In this document: piece after piece, positions 7,808 to 15,584 of the stretch
Layout: every line of letters starts with the position of its first letter
Numbering within the stretch: position 1 is the first letter of the stretch
NCBI GenBank assembly: GCA_051656645.1
Contig: JBOGCH010000037.1
Span: forward strand, 1-28,406
DNA: 28,406 bases
DNA from: JBOGCH01 sp051656645
GTDB lineage: Bacteria > Bacteroidota > Bacteroidia > Bacteroidales > Marinifilaceae
Reading direction: 5' to 3'
Position numbers and translations under genes: made by a program
The notes under the pieces: generated by a model
Seen by the model: only the letters and a program-made list of their open reading frames with translations
Told to the model about the DNA's origin: nothing
The model's database searches: none

Positions 7808-9247
7808 TTAAATTTTAACTTCCGCTTTCTTCTTATCTACATTAAAACCATGTTTCTTAAACCATGGAAATAGGTCTTTTCCTACGGCAGCGCTCATTAT
7901 GGCAACAGTATTATTTTCATCATATCTTGTAATGGTTTGTTGCTCCAATAATTTGCGTTTAGTTTTAAAATAGTTGGCTATAAAGTTAGGATATTGTTTA
8001 CCTAATTCTTCAAGAACCCAATAACTTTTTCCCCAATGTACATCGTTAGCCGCTCCACCTTCTAGTTTAGCTTTACCGTTCAATGAGTTACCGGCAATAT
8101 CATAATCGGTCATGTTAGGGTCATGTTGCATTGCGCGCTCAATAGTATGCTGGATGCGACGGCGTCCCTCTTCCTCATGTCCCATATCGCACATTACAAG
8201 GTTACCAACATAGGTTGCAATTGGTTCATTCCAAATTTCAGGGTGAGGAAGTACCCACGAGTGTACTGACTCATGCGTGATAAACTCTATCATACTGTCC
8301 TCTCTATTTGGAAAATCTCCCCACCATACTGCTAACGCAATTACAGATCCGCTTGAGAATCCGCCTCCTCCAGTTGCAAGAAGAGAAATCTCAGATCCCA
8401 TACCTTTTGACAAAGGTACACCCATGCGTTTCTCGATAAATGGCATACAACGTTTTGAAATATCGACCATTGATGCTGCATAAGGTTTCATGTAGTCGTT
8501 ATAGCTAAGTATAAAGGTATCGTGATTGTCCTTGTACTCCAATTGACCTATGCCACGGCCATGAAATGGTTTATTTGGATCGACCTCTTTGCCTGATGCT
8601 ATTTGTTTTAAGAGTGGTCTCCAAAGTGTGTGATTAATAGAATCTGATGCATTAGGATTAGATCCGGCAATGCTTCTCGCTCCTACCAAAAGGTTTCCCT
8701 TCCCATATTTAGAACGAGCCAATATTGGTTTTCCATCTTTATCGGCAACTAATACATCCCATTTATTAGCATTTTTACCAAAATCCAAGACAGAAGCATA
8801 GCCACCAACAACATCTTCGCCCGATGGTGTTGAGTAAGGTTTAGCTGCTTGGCCCGCAAATGAAACACCAAATTTTTTGGCAAGTTCATTCTGCGATTTT
8901 GTTTGCTCGTTTCCAAGAAGTACAATTCCTCCTCCGTCATTTACAAAGTTTGTAATTACATCGACATCCTTATCAAGGTATGAAATACGGTCATCACAAC
9001 CTAATAAAACAAGGAGGTTAGCGTTAGAGAAATCATAATTAAATAATGAAGTCCAGTTGGTTTGTCCTTTACCGTCTTTAATGTATTGGCTATGGAAACG
9101 GTGGTCGGCATAGAATGAGAATTCATGCGATAAGTCTGTTACTGCATGTACATACACTTCCTTCGGCGCGTTATCGCAACTGATTAACGAGGCGCCAAGA
9201 GCCATCCCGACAAGGCTCTTTTTGAAATACTTGTTAGTGATTAACAT
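7808..9247 (-). CDS. Lipoprotein with GATase-like N-half and HExxH metallopeptidase motif
   Basis: A 479-residue lipoprotein: residues 1-23 are a signal peptide ending in LISC with Cys24 as lipidation site. The N-terminal half (about 30-220) has Rossmann-like strands, with ANLLVLLGCDD followed by FVNDGGGIVLLGN, as in class-I glutamine amidotransferase or ThuA-like folds; no catalytic triad is evident. The C-terminal half carries EFITHESVHSW, an HExxH zinc motif (His325, Glu326, His329), then NEPIATY with Glu341 as likely third ligand, a gluzincin pattern. The combination resembles M60/enhancin-like peptidases, including TCAF-type proteins with a GATase-like N-domain, but family assignment is an inference. 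WGKSYWVLEELGKQYPNF near 405-422 looks like the helical C-domain of gluzincins. It precedes kdsB by 27 bp. Likely surface or periplasmic protein or mucin degradation. Confidence 0.75.
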   Translation of the reverse strand: MLITNKYFKKSLVGMALGASLISCDNAPKEVYVHAVTDLSHEFSFYADHRFHSQYIKDGKGQTNWTSLFNYDFSNANLLVLLGCDDRISYLDKDVDVITNFVNDGGGIVLLGNEQTKSQNELAKKFGVSFAGQAAKPYSTPSGEDVVGGYASVLDFGKNANKWDVLVADKDGKPILARSKYGKGNLLVGARSIAGSNPNASDSINHTLWRPLLKQIASGKEVDPNKPFHGRGIGQLEYKDNHDTFILSYNDYMKPYAASMVDISKRCMPFIEKRMGVPLSKGMGSEISLLATGGGGFSSGSVIALAVWWGDFPNREDSMIEFITHESVHSWVLPHPEIWNEPIATYVGNLVMCDMGHEEEGRRRIQHTIERAMQHDPNMTDYDIAGNSLNGKAKLEGGAANDVHWGKSYWVLEELGKQYPNFIANYFKTKRKLLEQQTITRYDENNTVAIMSAAVGKDLFPWFKKHGFNVDKKKAEVKI

Positions 9248-9261
9248 AAATGATTATTTAA

Positions 9262-9348
9262 CTAATGGTGAATAAATACGTCACTATCGATTTCTTCCAT
9301 TGCATCCATCTCACCACCTACACGATATGACAGGTACAAAATAAGCAT
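9262..9348 (-). CDS. Possible 28-codon leader ORF before the metallopeptidase gene
   Basis: The minus strand holds an ATG-initiated frame of 28 codons, with an internal ATG giving the 15-residue peptide MDAMEEIDSDVFIHH, ending 14 nt before the lipoprotein start. Its base composition (GGTGGTGAGATGGATGCA) is less AT-rich than the surrounding intergenic DNA. It could be a short expressed peptide, a translational-coupling leader, or chance. No Shine-Dalgarno is seen. Confidence 0.3.
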   Translation of the reverse strand: MLILYLSYRVGGEMDAMEEIDSDVFIHH

Positions 9349-9392
9349 AATTTTAATAGATTTTACATATAACACCAATTAATTAAAATCAT

Positions 9393-9434
9393 AAAAAAAA
9401 GTGGACAGTAACTATGATTGTACTATCCACTTTT
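9393..9434 (-). terminator. Terminator after rlmD
   Basis: On the minus strand, AAAAGTGGATAGTA pairs with TACTGTCCACTTTT (one mismatch, 10-nt loop) and runs into T8. It ends the sirtuin-rlmD operon. Confidence 0.88.
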
Positions 9435-9454
9435 AATTTATTATATAAGAGTGC

Positions 9455-10861
9455 TTATCGCTTTTCAAGCAACACTATGTTTTCAACATGGTGTGTATGT
9501 GGGAACATATCCACTGGTTGAACTGCTATAACCTTATATTGTGCATCCATCAATTGCAAATCTCTAGCCTGCGTAGCTGAGTTACAACTTACGTAAACAA
9601 TGCGCTTAGGGGCAGCTCGTAAAATGGTGTCCACAACGTCCTCATGCATTCCGGCGCGGGGAGGATCGGTAATAATAACATCTGGAGCACCATGCTGTGC
9701 TATAAATTCGTCATTTAATACATCTTTCATGTCACCTGCATAGAAGATTGTATTGTCTATACCATTAATCTCTGAATTTACTTTTGCATCTGCTATTGCA
9801 TCCGGCACATACTCGATACCAACAACTTTCTTAGCCGAGCGTGCAACAAAGTTTGCAATAGTACCTGTACCTGTATATAAGTCATACACAATTTCATCCC
9901 CAGTCAAACCGGCAAATTCGCGTGTTTTAGAATATAATATGTAGGCTTGTTCTGAGTTTGTTTGGTAGAATGATTTTGGACCAATCTTAAATCTCAAACC
10001 TTCCATTTGCTCAAAGATATGATCATTCCCTTTATAGCAAACAACTTCTTGATCTGCTATCGTATCGTTCGGTTTCTCGTTTATTACATATAGCAACGAA
10101 GTTATTTCTGGGAAACGCTCCGCAATAGCATTTAATAATCCTTCACGAGCTTCAACATCTTCATGATAAAGTGTAACAATTACCATGATCTCTCCAGTTG
10201 TTGAGGTACGAATAATTAATGTTCGTAAAAAACCTTCTTTTCCTTTTATATTAAAAAATGGCAGTTCATTAGCCAAAGCATACTCGCGAATAAAATTACG
10301 GATTGTATTTGATGGATCGCGTTGTAATCCACACATCTTAATATCCACAACTTTATCAAATAAACGAGGAACGTGGAATCCTAAAGATGGCGTATTGGAT
10401 AAATCGATATCACTTCCAATTTCGTCATTTGTCAAATAGCGTTTACTTGAAAAAGTAAACTCTAGCTTATTACGATAAAACTCTGTTTTCTCCGATCCAA
10501 GAATTGGAAATACTTCACCAAGTTCAACATGTCCAAGGCGCGTTAAATTATTAATTACCTCATCCTGTTTTACTTGCAACTGATAGTTATACGGTACATT
10601 TTGCCATTTACATCCTCCACAAACACCAAAATGAGGACAGAATGGTTCTAAGCGCATATCAGATAATTTATGATATTTAGTAACGAAACCTTCGTAATAT
10701 TTTTTACGCTTCTTTGTTACTTGTACATCAACAATATCTCCCGGTACACAATTCGGAACAAAAATCACTTTCTCCTCTACACGTCCAAGTGCTTTCCCTT
10801 CGGCCGCAATTTTCTCAATAGTAACCTGCTCAATTAAAGGCTTACTCTTTTTTCTTGACAT
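9455..10861 (-). CDS. rlmD: 23S rRNA (uracil-C5)-methyltransferase, RlmD type
   Basis: A 468-residue SAM-dependent enzyme expected to make m5U in 23S rRNA (U1939 in E. coli numbering). The N-terminal TRAM domain is about residues 8-64. Four cysteines for a [4Fe-4S] cluster are visible: Cys75, Cys81, Cys84 (in CPHFGVCGGC) and Cys177 (in KMCGLQ). The Rossmann domain has DLYTGTGTIANFVA (SAM site, about 327-340), DPPRAGMHEDV (399-409) and YVSCNSATQARDL, whose Cys426 is the catalytic nucleophile. The length fits RlmD/RumA. Specificity against the other m5U enzymes of this family (RlmC, TrmA-like) cannot be settled from sequence alone. It follows the sirtuin gene by 22 bp. Confidence 0.92.
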   Translation of the reverse strand: MSRKKSKPLIEQVTIEKIAAEGKALGRVEEKVIFVPNCVPGDIVDVQVTKKRKKYYEGFVTKYHKLSDMRLEPFCPHFGVCGGCKWQNVPYNYQLQVKQDEVINNLTRLGHVELGEVFPILGSEKTEFYRNKLEFTFSSKRYLTNDEIGSDIDLSNTPSLGFHVPRLFDKVVDIKMCGLQRDPSNTIRNFIREYALANELPFFNIKGKEGFLRTLIIRTSTTGEIMVIVTLYHEDVEAREGLLNAIAERFPEITSLLYVINEKPNDTIADQEVVCYKGNDHIFEQMEGLRFKIGPKSFYQTNSEQAYILYSKTREFAGLTGDEIVYDLYTGTGTIANFVARSAKKVVGIEYVPDAIADAKVNSEINGIDNTIFYAGDMKDVLNDEFIAQHGAPDVIITDPPRAGMHEDVVDTILRAAPKRIVYVSCNSATQARDLQLMDAQYKVIAVQPVDMFPHTHHVENIVLLEKR

Positions 10862-10883
10862 CTATTCGTTATTTTAGCTTGTA

Positions 10884-11585
10884 TTATTTCTTTTCTTCTT
10901 TCAATTTCCTCAACATGGGAATAAGCTCTCGCATTCCATCTGTTGCTTTTTTCTCTATGGTAATTACATTGGTCATTCCCTTAATTGTTTCCGGTATTTT
11001 AGGATCAATTAAATATATCGGAATTCCCTTAGGTGCATAGTTTATTAAACCTGCTGCAGGATAAACATTTAAGGAGGTACCAATTACAACAACTGCATCG
11101 GCTTTTTCCATTAGCTTTATTGCAGGCTCAATATTTGGAACCGCTTCACCAAACCAAACCACATGTGGGCGCAATACTGATCCGTCCTCAGCCTTTGTTC
11201 CTAATTTTAGTTCCCAACCATCCAATGTATATATTTTAGTTGGATTATCGCTACTGCGCACCTTTCTAAGTTCTCCATGCAAATGCAAAACATGATGGCT
11301 TCCTGCACGCTCATGCAAATCGTCAATATTTTGAGTAATAATATTTACATCAAAATCATGCTCCATCTCGGCTAGTAATTTGTGCCCTTTGTTGGGATGT
11401 ACATTTACTAACTGCTTACGACGCTCATTATAAAAATCGTTCACTAAAGTAGGGTTCCGCATCCAAGCCTCAGGTGTACATACATCCTCAACTCTATAAC
11501 TTTCCCATAATCCGTCACTGTCTCTAAAAGTGGATATCCCACTTTCCGCACTCATTCCGGCACCCGTTAAAACAACAACTCTCAT
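10884..11585 (-). CDS. Sir2-family NAD-dependent deacylase (CobB-like, zinc-less)
   Basis: A 233-residue cytoplasmic sirtuin that removes acyl groups from lysine using NAD. I placed the start at the ATG at 11585 because MRVVVLTGAGMSAESG begins the Rossmann fold directly and because a -7 promoter element at 11605-11612 would put the transcript start after the longer frame's ATG at 11615. NAD motifs: GAGMSAESGISTFR, TQNIDDLHERAG; catalytic His103 in HLHGE. Tyr52 and Arg55 (FYNERR) match the CobB/SIRT5 pair that reads malonyl- or succinyl-lysine. The zinc-ribbon region (about 108-140) has no cysteine, where E. coli CobB has four. Loss of this site is known in some lineages, so activity may be kept. 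It is first in an operon with rlmD. Confidence 0.9.
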   Translation of the reverse strand: MRVVVLTGAGMSAESGISTFRDSDGLWESYRVEDVCTPEAWMRNPTLVNDFYNERRKQLVNVHPNKGHKLLAEMEHDFDVNIITQNIDDLHERAGSHHVLHLHGELRKVRSSDNPTKIYTLDGWELKLGTKAEDGSVLRPHVVWFGEAVPNIEPAIKLMEKADAVVVIGTSLNVYPAAGLINYAPKGIPIYLIDPKIPETIKGMTNVITIEKKATDGMRELIPMLRKLKEEKK

Positions 11586-11604
11586 AGTATTAGAAATTTG
11601 CTTG

Positions 11605-11612
11605 CAAAAGTA
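11605..11612 (-). promoter_or_regulatory. -7 element for sirtuin-rlmD operon
   Basis: The plus strand reads CAAAAGTA, TACTTTTG on the minus strand, an exact TAnnTTTG match 19 nt before the ATG at 11585. It overlaps the first codons of the longer ORF and so decides the start. Confidence 0.6.
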
Positions 11613-11671
11613 CATCTATTTATTGAATTCTGCTATAAAACAAACACAGCTTTTGCAATGGTTACTATAGT

Positions 11672-11714
11672 AAAAAACGAAAGGAGCATACGGACTGTTA
11701 CGTACGTATGCTCC
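11672..11714 (-). terminator. Terminator after the distal thioredoxin-fold gene
   Basis: GGAGCATACG (11683-11692) and CGTATGCTCC (11705-11714) are perfect complements. On the minus strand the stem is followed by TTTCGTTTTTTAC. Confidence 0.8.
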
Positions 11715-11737
11715 ATATTATAAATTAACTAATATTA

Positions 11738-12955
11738 CTAGTTCATCATAGTAGCTCTCATCATTTTACCACCGCTTTCTTGTTTACCAAGTTCATCGTA
11801 TTTTTTAGCTTCTTGTTTACTTTGTTCTGCACCAACAGTATCATTAATTGCTGTTTGTAAACGAGCCTTTGTCTCGAACATATTTGCTTTATCGAAAGAC
11901 GATGTAGTTGTAGCAATTATGCCATCTATAAATTTGATCCCTTTAGTAATGGCTGCTTCATCTTCAACTCTAGCTAATCGGCCGATATTACCCATAACCA
12001 CAAGTTTACTGTAACGCGCTCCATCAAAATTATAACGTAATGCATTCTCAAGCTCAATAAACATACGTTCATAATCATTCTTTGCAAAAGCATTTACCAT
12101 ATACAATTTGTTTAGTGCTCCCGGAATACCGTTTATTGTCAACGTTGGTAAATAGCTTATCATGTTATTGTACGCTTCTTCGTTGAATGTACCACGACGT
12201 GGATCCCAATTAATTAATGGAGCAATACTATTACCAAGACATTTTTCTAATTTAGCATCAACAACATCTTTTCCTATTTTATTATAAAAAACTGGTTTGT
12301 TATCAATAACCATTTTTATTGGAGCAGACAGAATATCGTTTACATTCTTTGAAAGTAACTCCCAGTTAGCTGCTTCACACAATTGATCTACATTTAATGC
12401 TTGAAGATATGAAATAGCAACCTCATTTTGTTTATCCTTCATATATGCTGTTCCTAATACTTTTAGGTATGCACTTAATTCAGTAGCGCCTAGACTTCCA
12501 GCTTCATAACGTTTTGTTAATCCAGCTAAATTATTTTCTCTATCATTCGCAACTTTTCCGTTCTCTACAAGCCAATCTGCCTTTCCTGCACCTACACATT
12601 GATGCTCTACTTGATCGGTCATCGGATTGTAAAATACTAATGTAGGATAAGCAGGTACTTTGAATTTCTTTTTCAATTCAACACCTTCACCTTTGTCACA
12701 ATCATATTTAGCATTAATGAAATTTTCATTAAAATAGTCTCCAACTTCTTTTTGCGTAAATACATCTTTCGCTAGCGTTTTACATGGACCACACCAAGAC
12801 GTATAACAATCAATAAAAATTAGCTTCTTTTCCTTTTTAGCTTTCTTTACTACTTTACTCCAAGTTAAATCCTTCTCAAAAGCAATTCCTTGCTCCTGTG
12901 CATTTGCTATGAATGCCGTACTTAATAAACAAAGTAATACAATTAGTTTTCTCAT
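11738..12955 (-). CDS. Periplasmic thioredoxin-fold protein, paralogue B
   Basis: A 405-residue protein with a signal peptide (1-19, cleavage ANA|QEQ) and no lipobox, so it is soluble in the periplasm. The thioredoxin domain covers about 25-150. It carries CYTSWCGPCK with redox cysteines Cys55 and Cys58, and FKVPAYPTLVFYNP, holding the cis-Pro loop expected of the fold. The remaining 250 residues are mostly helical, unrecognised, and end near a Lys/Glu-rich tail. It is the same length as the gene at 13160-14377, and residues 20-59 are identical in both, so they are tandem duplicates. Unlike its partner, it is cut off from the SusCD operon by a terminator and has its own -7 element. The duplicate of an operon gene under a separate promoter suggests expression independent of the sensor system. 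Function: probably disulphide reduction or isomerisation. Confidence 0.85.
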   Translation of the reverse strand: MRKLIVLLCLLSTAFIANAQEQGIAFEKDLTWSKVVKKAKKEKKLIFIDCYTSWCGPCKTLAKDVFTQKEVGDYFNENFINAKYDCDKGEGVELKKKFKVPAYPTLVFYNPMTDQVEHQCVGAGKADWLVENGKVANDRENNLAGLTKRYEAGSLGATELSAYLKVLGTAYMKDKQNEVAISYLQALNVDQLCEAANWELLSKNVNDILSAPIKMVIDNKPVFYNKIGKDVVDAKLEKCLGNSIAPLINWDPRRGTFNEEAYNNMISYLPTLTINGIPGALNKLYMVNAFAKNDYERMFIELENALRYNFDGARYSKLVVMGNIGRLARVEDEAAITKGIKFIDGIIATTTSSFDKANMFETKARLQTAINDTVGAEQSKQEAKKYDELGKQESGGKMMRATMMN

Positions 12956-13015
12956 GTTTTTATAGGTTTATTATTACTACTACCTCTATTCATCTCTGAA
13001 TACATAGGTTTTATA

Positions 13016-13023
13016 CAAAAATA
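13016..13023 (-). promoter_or_regulatory. -7 element for paralogue B
   Basis: CAAAAATA on the plus strand is TATTTTTG on the minus strand, an exact TAnnTTTG match 60 nt before the start and downstream of the preceding terminator. Confidence 0.5.
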
Positions 13024-13089
13024 AACAAACAATCACTAATCAATACTAAAATGCTCCAAACAATTTCTTAATTATTCACTAATTACCAT

Positions 13090-13134
13090 TATATAAAAAT
13101 GGCTTATACCAACTTGAAGTCAGCATAAGCCATT
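13090..13134 (-). terminator. Terminator ending the SusCD operon
   Basis: AATGGCTTAT (13098-13107) and ATAAGCCATT (13125-13134) are perfect complements; on the minus strand the stem runs into TTTTTATAT. Confidence 0.82.
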
Positions 13135-13159
13135 CTAATTAATATAAAACTACTCTAAA

Positions 13160-14377
13160 TTAATTCATCATTACGGCACGCATCACTTTACCACCGCTTT
13201 GTTTTTTGCCCTCTTCATCGTATTTCTTTGCTTGTTGCTTACTTTGTTCAGCACCAACGTTATCACTTATTGCCGATTGTAATCCAGCTTTTGTTTCAAA
13301 CAAGTTTGCTTTATCAAATGGGCTATCCGCTACAGCTATTAAACTATCCATTCTCTTAATTGCCTGACCAATAGCTTTCTCATCTTTGACATGAATAAGT
13401 TTTCTTAGTTGTGCCATTACCTCAAATTTAGTATAGCGAGGCCCATCAAAATTATATTTGCTATAATTATCAAGTTCAGCAAACATCTCATCATAATTTC
13501 CAGTTGCTAAAGCATGAGTAACGTACATTTTATTAAGAGCTGAAGCTACTTTTGGAAATGACAATGTCTGTAAATAAGCAACTAGTTGTTTATACTCCTC
13601 AGTTTTAAATTCACCACCGCGTGGATCCCAACCAATAAAACGACCTGCTGTTTCATTTAAACATTGCTCAATCTTCACATCAACAACATCTTTACCCAGC
13701 TTATTGTAAAAGATATGCAATTTATCCATTACCTCCATCATAGGTTTAGATTGTATATTAGTTACATTCTGAGCTAAAAGTGTCCAGTTTTCTTTCTCTG
13801 CAAGTTGTTCAGCTGTTAATGTTTCAAGATAATTTGTTGCTACAGCACTTTGTTTATCCTGCATGTAAGCTGTTCTCAACAAATTCAAATATGTCCCCAA
13901 CTGCTCAGGCTTTAATTCATTAGCTTCGTAGCGTTTATTCATTGTAGCCAGATTGTTTTCTTTGTCGTAAGCCAATTTTCCATTACCTACTAACCATTCC
14001 GCAGTACCTGCTCCCACACAACGATGCTCAACCTCATCTGTCATTGGGTTATAAAATACCAACGTAGGGTATGCCGGAACTTTAAACTTTTCTTTTAGAG
14101 TTATACCTTCACCCTTTTCGCAGTCATATTTGGCATTTATATAATTAGCATTAAAATATTCACCTACCTCTTTTTGGGTAAATATATCCTTTGCTAACAT
14201 TTTACATGGTCCACACCACGATGTATAACAATCAATAAAAATAAGCTTCTTCTCTTTCTTAGCCTTCTTTACAACTTTACTCCAAGTTAAATCCTTCTCG
14301 AAAGCAATTCCTTGCTCCTGAGCTGAAACCGACATCACGGTTATTAATAGTGTTACAAGTACAAATAGCTTCTTCAT
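13160..14377 (-). CDS. Periplasmic thioredoxin-fold protein, paralogue A
   Basis: A 405-residue protein. The ATG at 14377 is preferred over the frame's earlier ATG at 14422, because the latter would overlap the tlpA-like gene and place 15 charged residues before a clean signal peptide (MKKLFVLVTL, cleavage VSA|QEQ). Thioredoxin domain with CGPC (Cys55, Cys58) and YPTLVFYNP, then about 250 residues of helical sequence that is only moderately similar to paralogue B, with shared blocks such as PFDKANLFETKA and GAEQSKQ near the end. It starts 19 bp after the tlpA-like gene and is the last gene of the SusCD operon. A role in reducing imported material or keeping the import machinery reduced is inferred from position. 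Confidence 0.85.
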   Translation of the reverse strand: MKKLFVLVTLLITVMSVSAQEQGIAFEKDLTWSKVVKKAKKEKKLIFIDCYTSWCGPCKMLAKDIFTQKEVGEYFNANYINAKYDCEKGEGITLKEKFKVPAYPTLVFYNPMTDEVEHRCVGAGTAEWLVGNGKLAYDKENNLATMNKRYEANELKPEQLGTYLNLLRTAYMQDKQSAVATNYLETLTAEQLAEKENWTLLAQNVTNIQSKPMMEVMDKLHIFYNKLGKDVVDVKIEQCLNETAGRFIGWDPRGGEFKTEEYKQLVAYLQTLSFPKVASALNKMYVTHALATGNYDEMFAELDNYSKYNFDGPRYTKFEVMAQLRKLIHVKDEKAIGQAIKRMDSLIAVADSPFDKANLFETKAGLQSAISDNVGAEQSKQQAKKYDEEGKKQSGGKVMRAVMMN

Positions 14378-14396
14378 ATTATGTGTTTTATGTTTA

Positions 14397-15575
14397 TTAC
14401 ATTCCCATTGCTGGCATAGCAACAGATTTCTTTGTTTTTCCTTCCACTAATTCTGCAATAGTTTCTTTTAGTTTGGTACCTCTTAATCCGGTTCCCACTA
14501 TGTTACCCTCTTTATCAAGAACCACAATATGAGGGATACCTGAGAATTGATACGATTTCATAACATCCTTACCAGCATTATCAGCTTGTATTTGTTTCCA
14601 AGGCATTGCTTCCTCTTTTAATGCCTTTAACCAATCGCTCTCTTTCTTATCAATTGAAACGCTAAGAAATGCTACATCTTTATCGCCATACTCTTCATAT
14701 AATTCTTTCAAATGAGGAATCTCTGCACGACATGGTCCACACCAAGATGCCCAGAAATCCAATACTAAATATTTTCCTTTATAATCCTGAGGACCAATTT
14801 TCTGATCTTTATCAGGCGTAGCATATGAAAATTCTGGAGCCGTTTTTCCTACTGCCAAACGTTCTTTAATTGCTTTATCTTCGGCCATTTGAGCTTTCAG
14901 TGCAGCAACAGGAGCATAATTTGGATGGTTCTCTTCCAATTTTGCCAATGTTTTATTTACTAATGCCTCGTTATTCTTTATGCGTGGAACTAACGCTAAT
15001 ACACTAGTTAGATGACCATAGTTCTCTACAAGATATTCTATACGCGCTGACGACTCCTTACTTAACATATCGTAAAATGCCATGGATGTCTCTTGTTTCA
15101 AATCTGCATCTAAACCTGGTATTCTATATACGCCTTGAGACACTCCAATCATCAACTGATAACCTCTATATCCATCCCAGTTATTTAAGTTCATCAATTC
15201 ATTCTTCGGACCTCCTTGAATTGCAACATATGGAGGATTCTTAATTTTAATCTTTGCTGTATCTTGTCCTCTAAAGTTTATAACAAGATCCTCATCTTCA
15301 CCCCAAAAATTTACATTCTGCCATTTCTGACAGTCCAATAAGTAAACTCCCGGTTCTTTTACCTCAAATTGTAATTTATAGGTCCCATCTTCATTTACCT
15401 TACAAGAATCAAGAACCACTTTATCAAAACCATTTCTTTTTACAATGGCCATATTGTACTTATTATCCGGAAATTGCACTTTCCCTGTAATAGTTACTAC
15501 ATTATCATTCTTAGCCGATTCTGTGCAACTTGCCATTAGCATTGTCGCAGCTAACACACTTAATAGTTTTTTCAT
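14397..15575 (-). CDS. TlpA-like thiol-disulfide lipoprotein with DUF4369-type N-domain
   Basis: A 392-residue lipoprotein: signal peptide with lipidation Cys17 (MASC). The N-terminal beta domain (about 25-110, starting VVTITGKVQFPDN) looks like DUF4369, common in front of Bacteroidota TlpA/ResA proteins; a helical linker follows. The C-terminal AhpC/TSA-like thioredoxin domain is about 240-380: VGKTAPEFSY, YLVLDFWASWCGPCRAEIP with Cys279 and Cys282, and a cis-Pro in SGIPHIVVLD (Pro348). It should act as a reductase in the periplasm, anchored to a membrane. It starts 9 bp after the PKD-like lipoprotein and is followed 19 bp later by another thioredoxin-fold gene, so two redox proteins in a row close this operon. 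Confidence 0.92.
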   Translation of the reverse strand: MKKLLSVLAATMLMASCTESAKNDNVVTITGKVQFPDNKYNMAIVKRNGFDKVVLDSCKVNEDGTYKLQFEVKEPGVYLLDCQKWQNVNFWGEDEDLVINFRGQDTAKIKIKNPPYVAIQGGPKNELMNLNNWDGYRGYQLMIGVSQGVYRIPGLDADLKQETSMAFYDMLSKESSARIEYLVENYGHLTSVLALVPRIKNNEALVNKTLAKLEENHPNYAPVAALKAQMAEDKAIKERLAVGKTAPEFSYATPDKDQKIGPQDYKGKYLVLDFWASWCGPCRAEIPHLKELYEEYGDKDVAFLSVSIDKKESDWLKALKEEAMPWKQIQADNAGKDVMKSYQFSGIPHIVVLDKEGNIVGTGLRGTKLKETIAELVEGKTKKSVAMPAMGM

Positions 15576-15584
15576 TTGTGTTAA

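Noticed and set aside
11586..11615. Longer sirtuin start at 11615
   Set aside because: The extra ten residues are not sirtuin-like and the -7 element lies on these codons.
14378..14422. Longer start of thioredoxin-fold paralogue A at 14422
   Set aside because: It would overlap the tlpA-like gene and disrupt the signal peptide; the later start gives 405 residues, equal to its duplicate.
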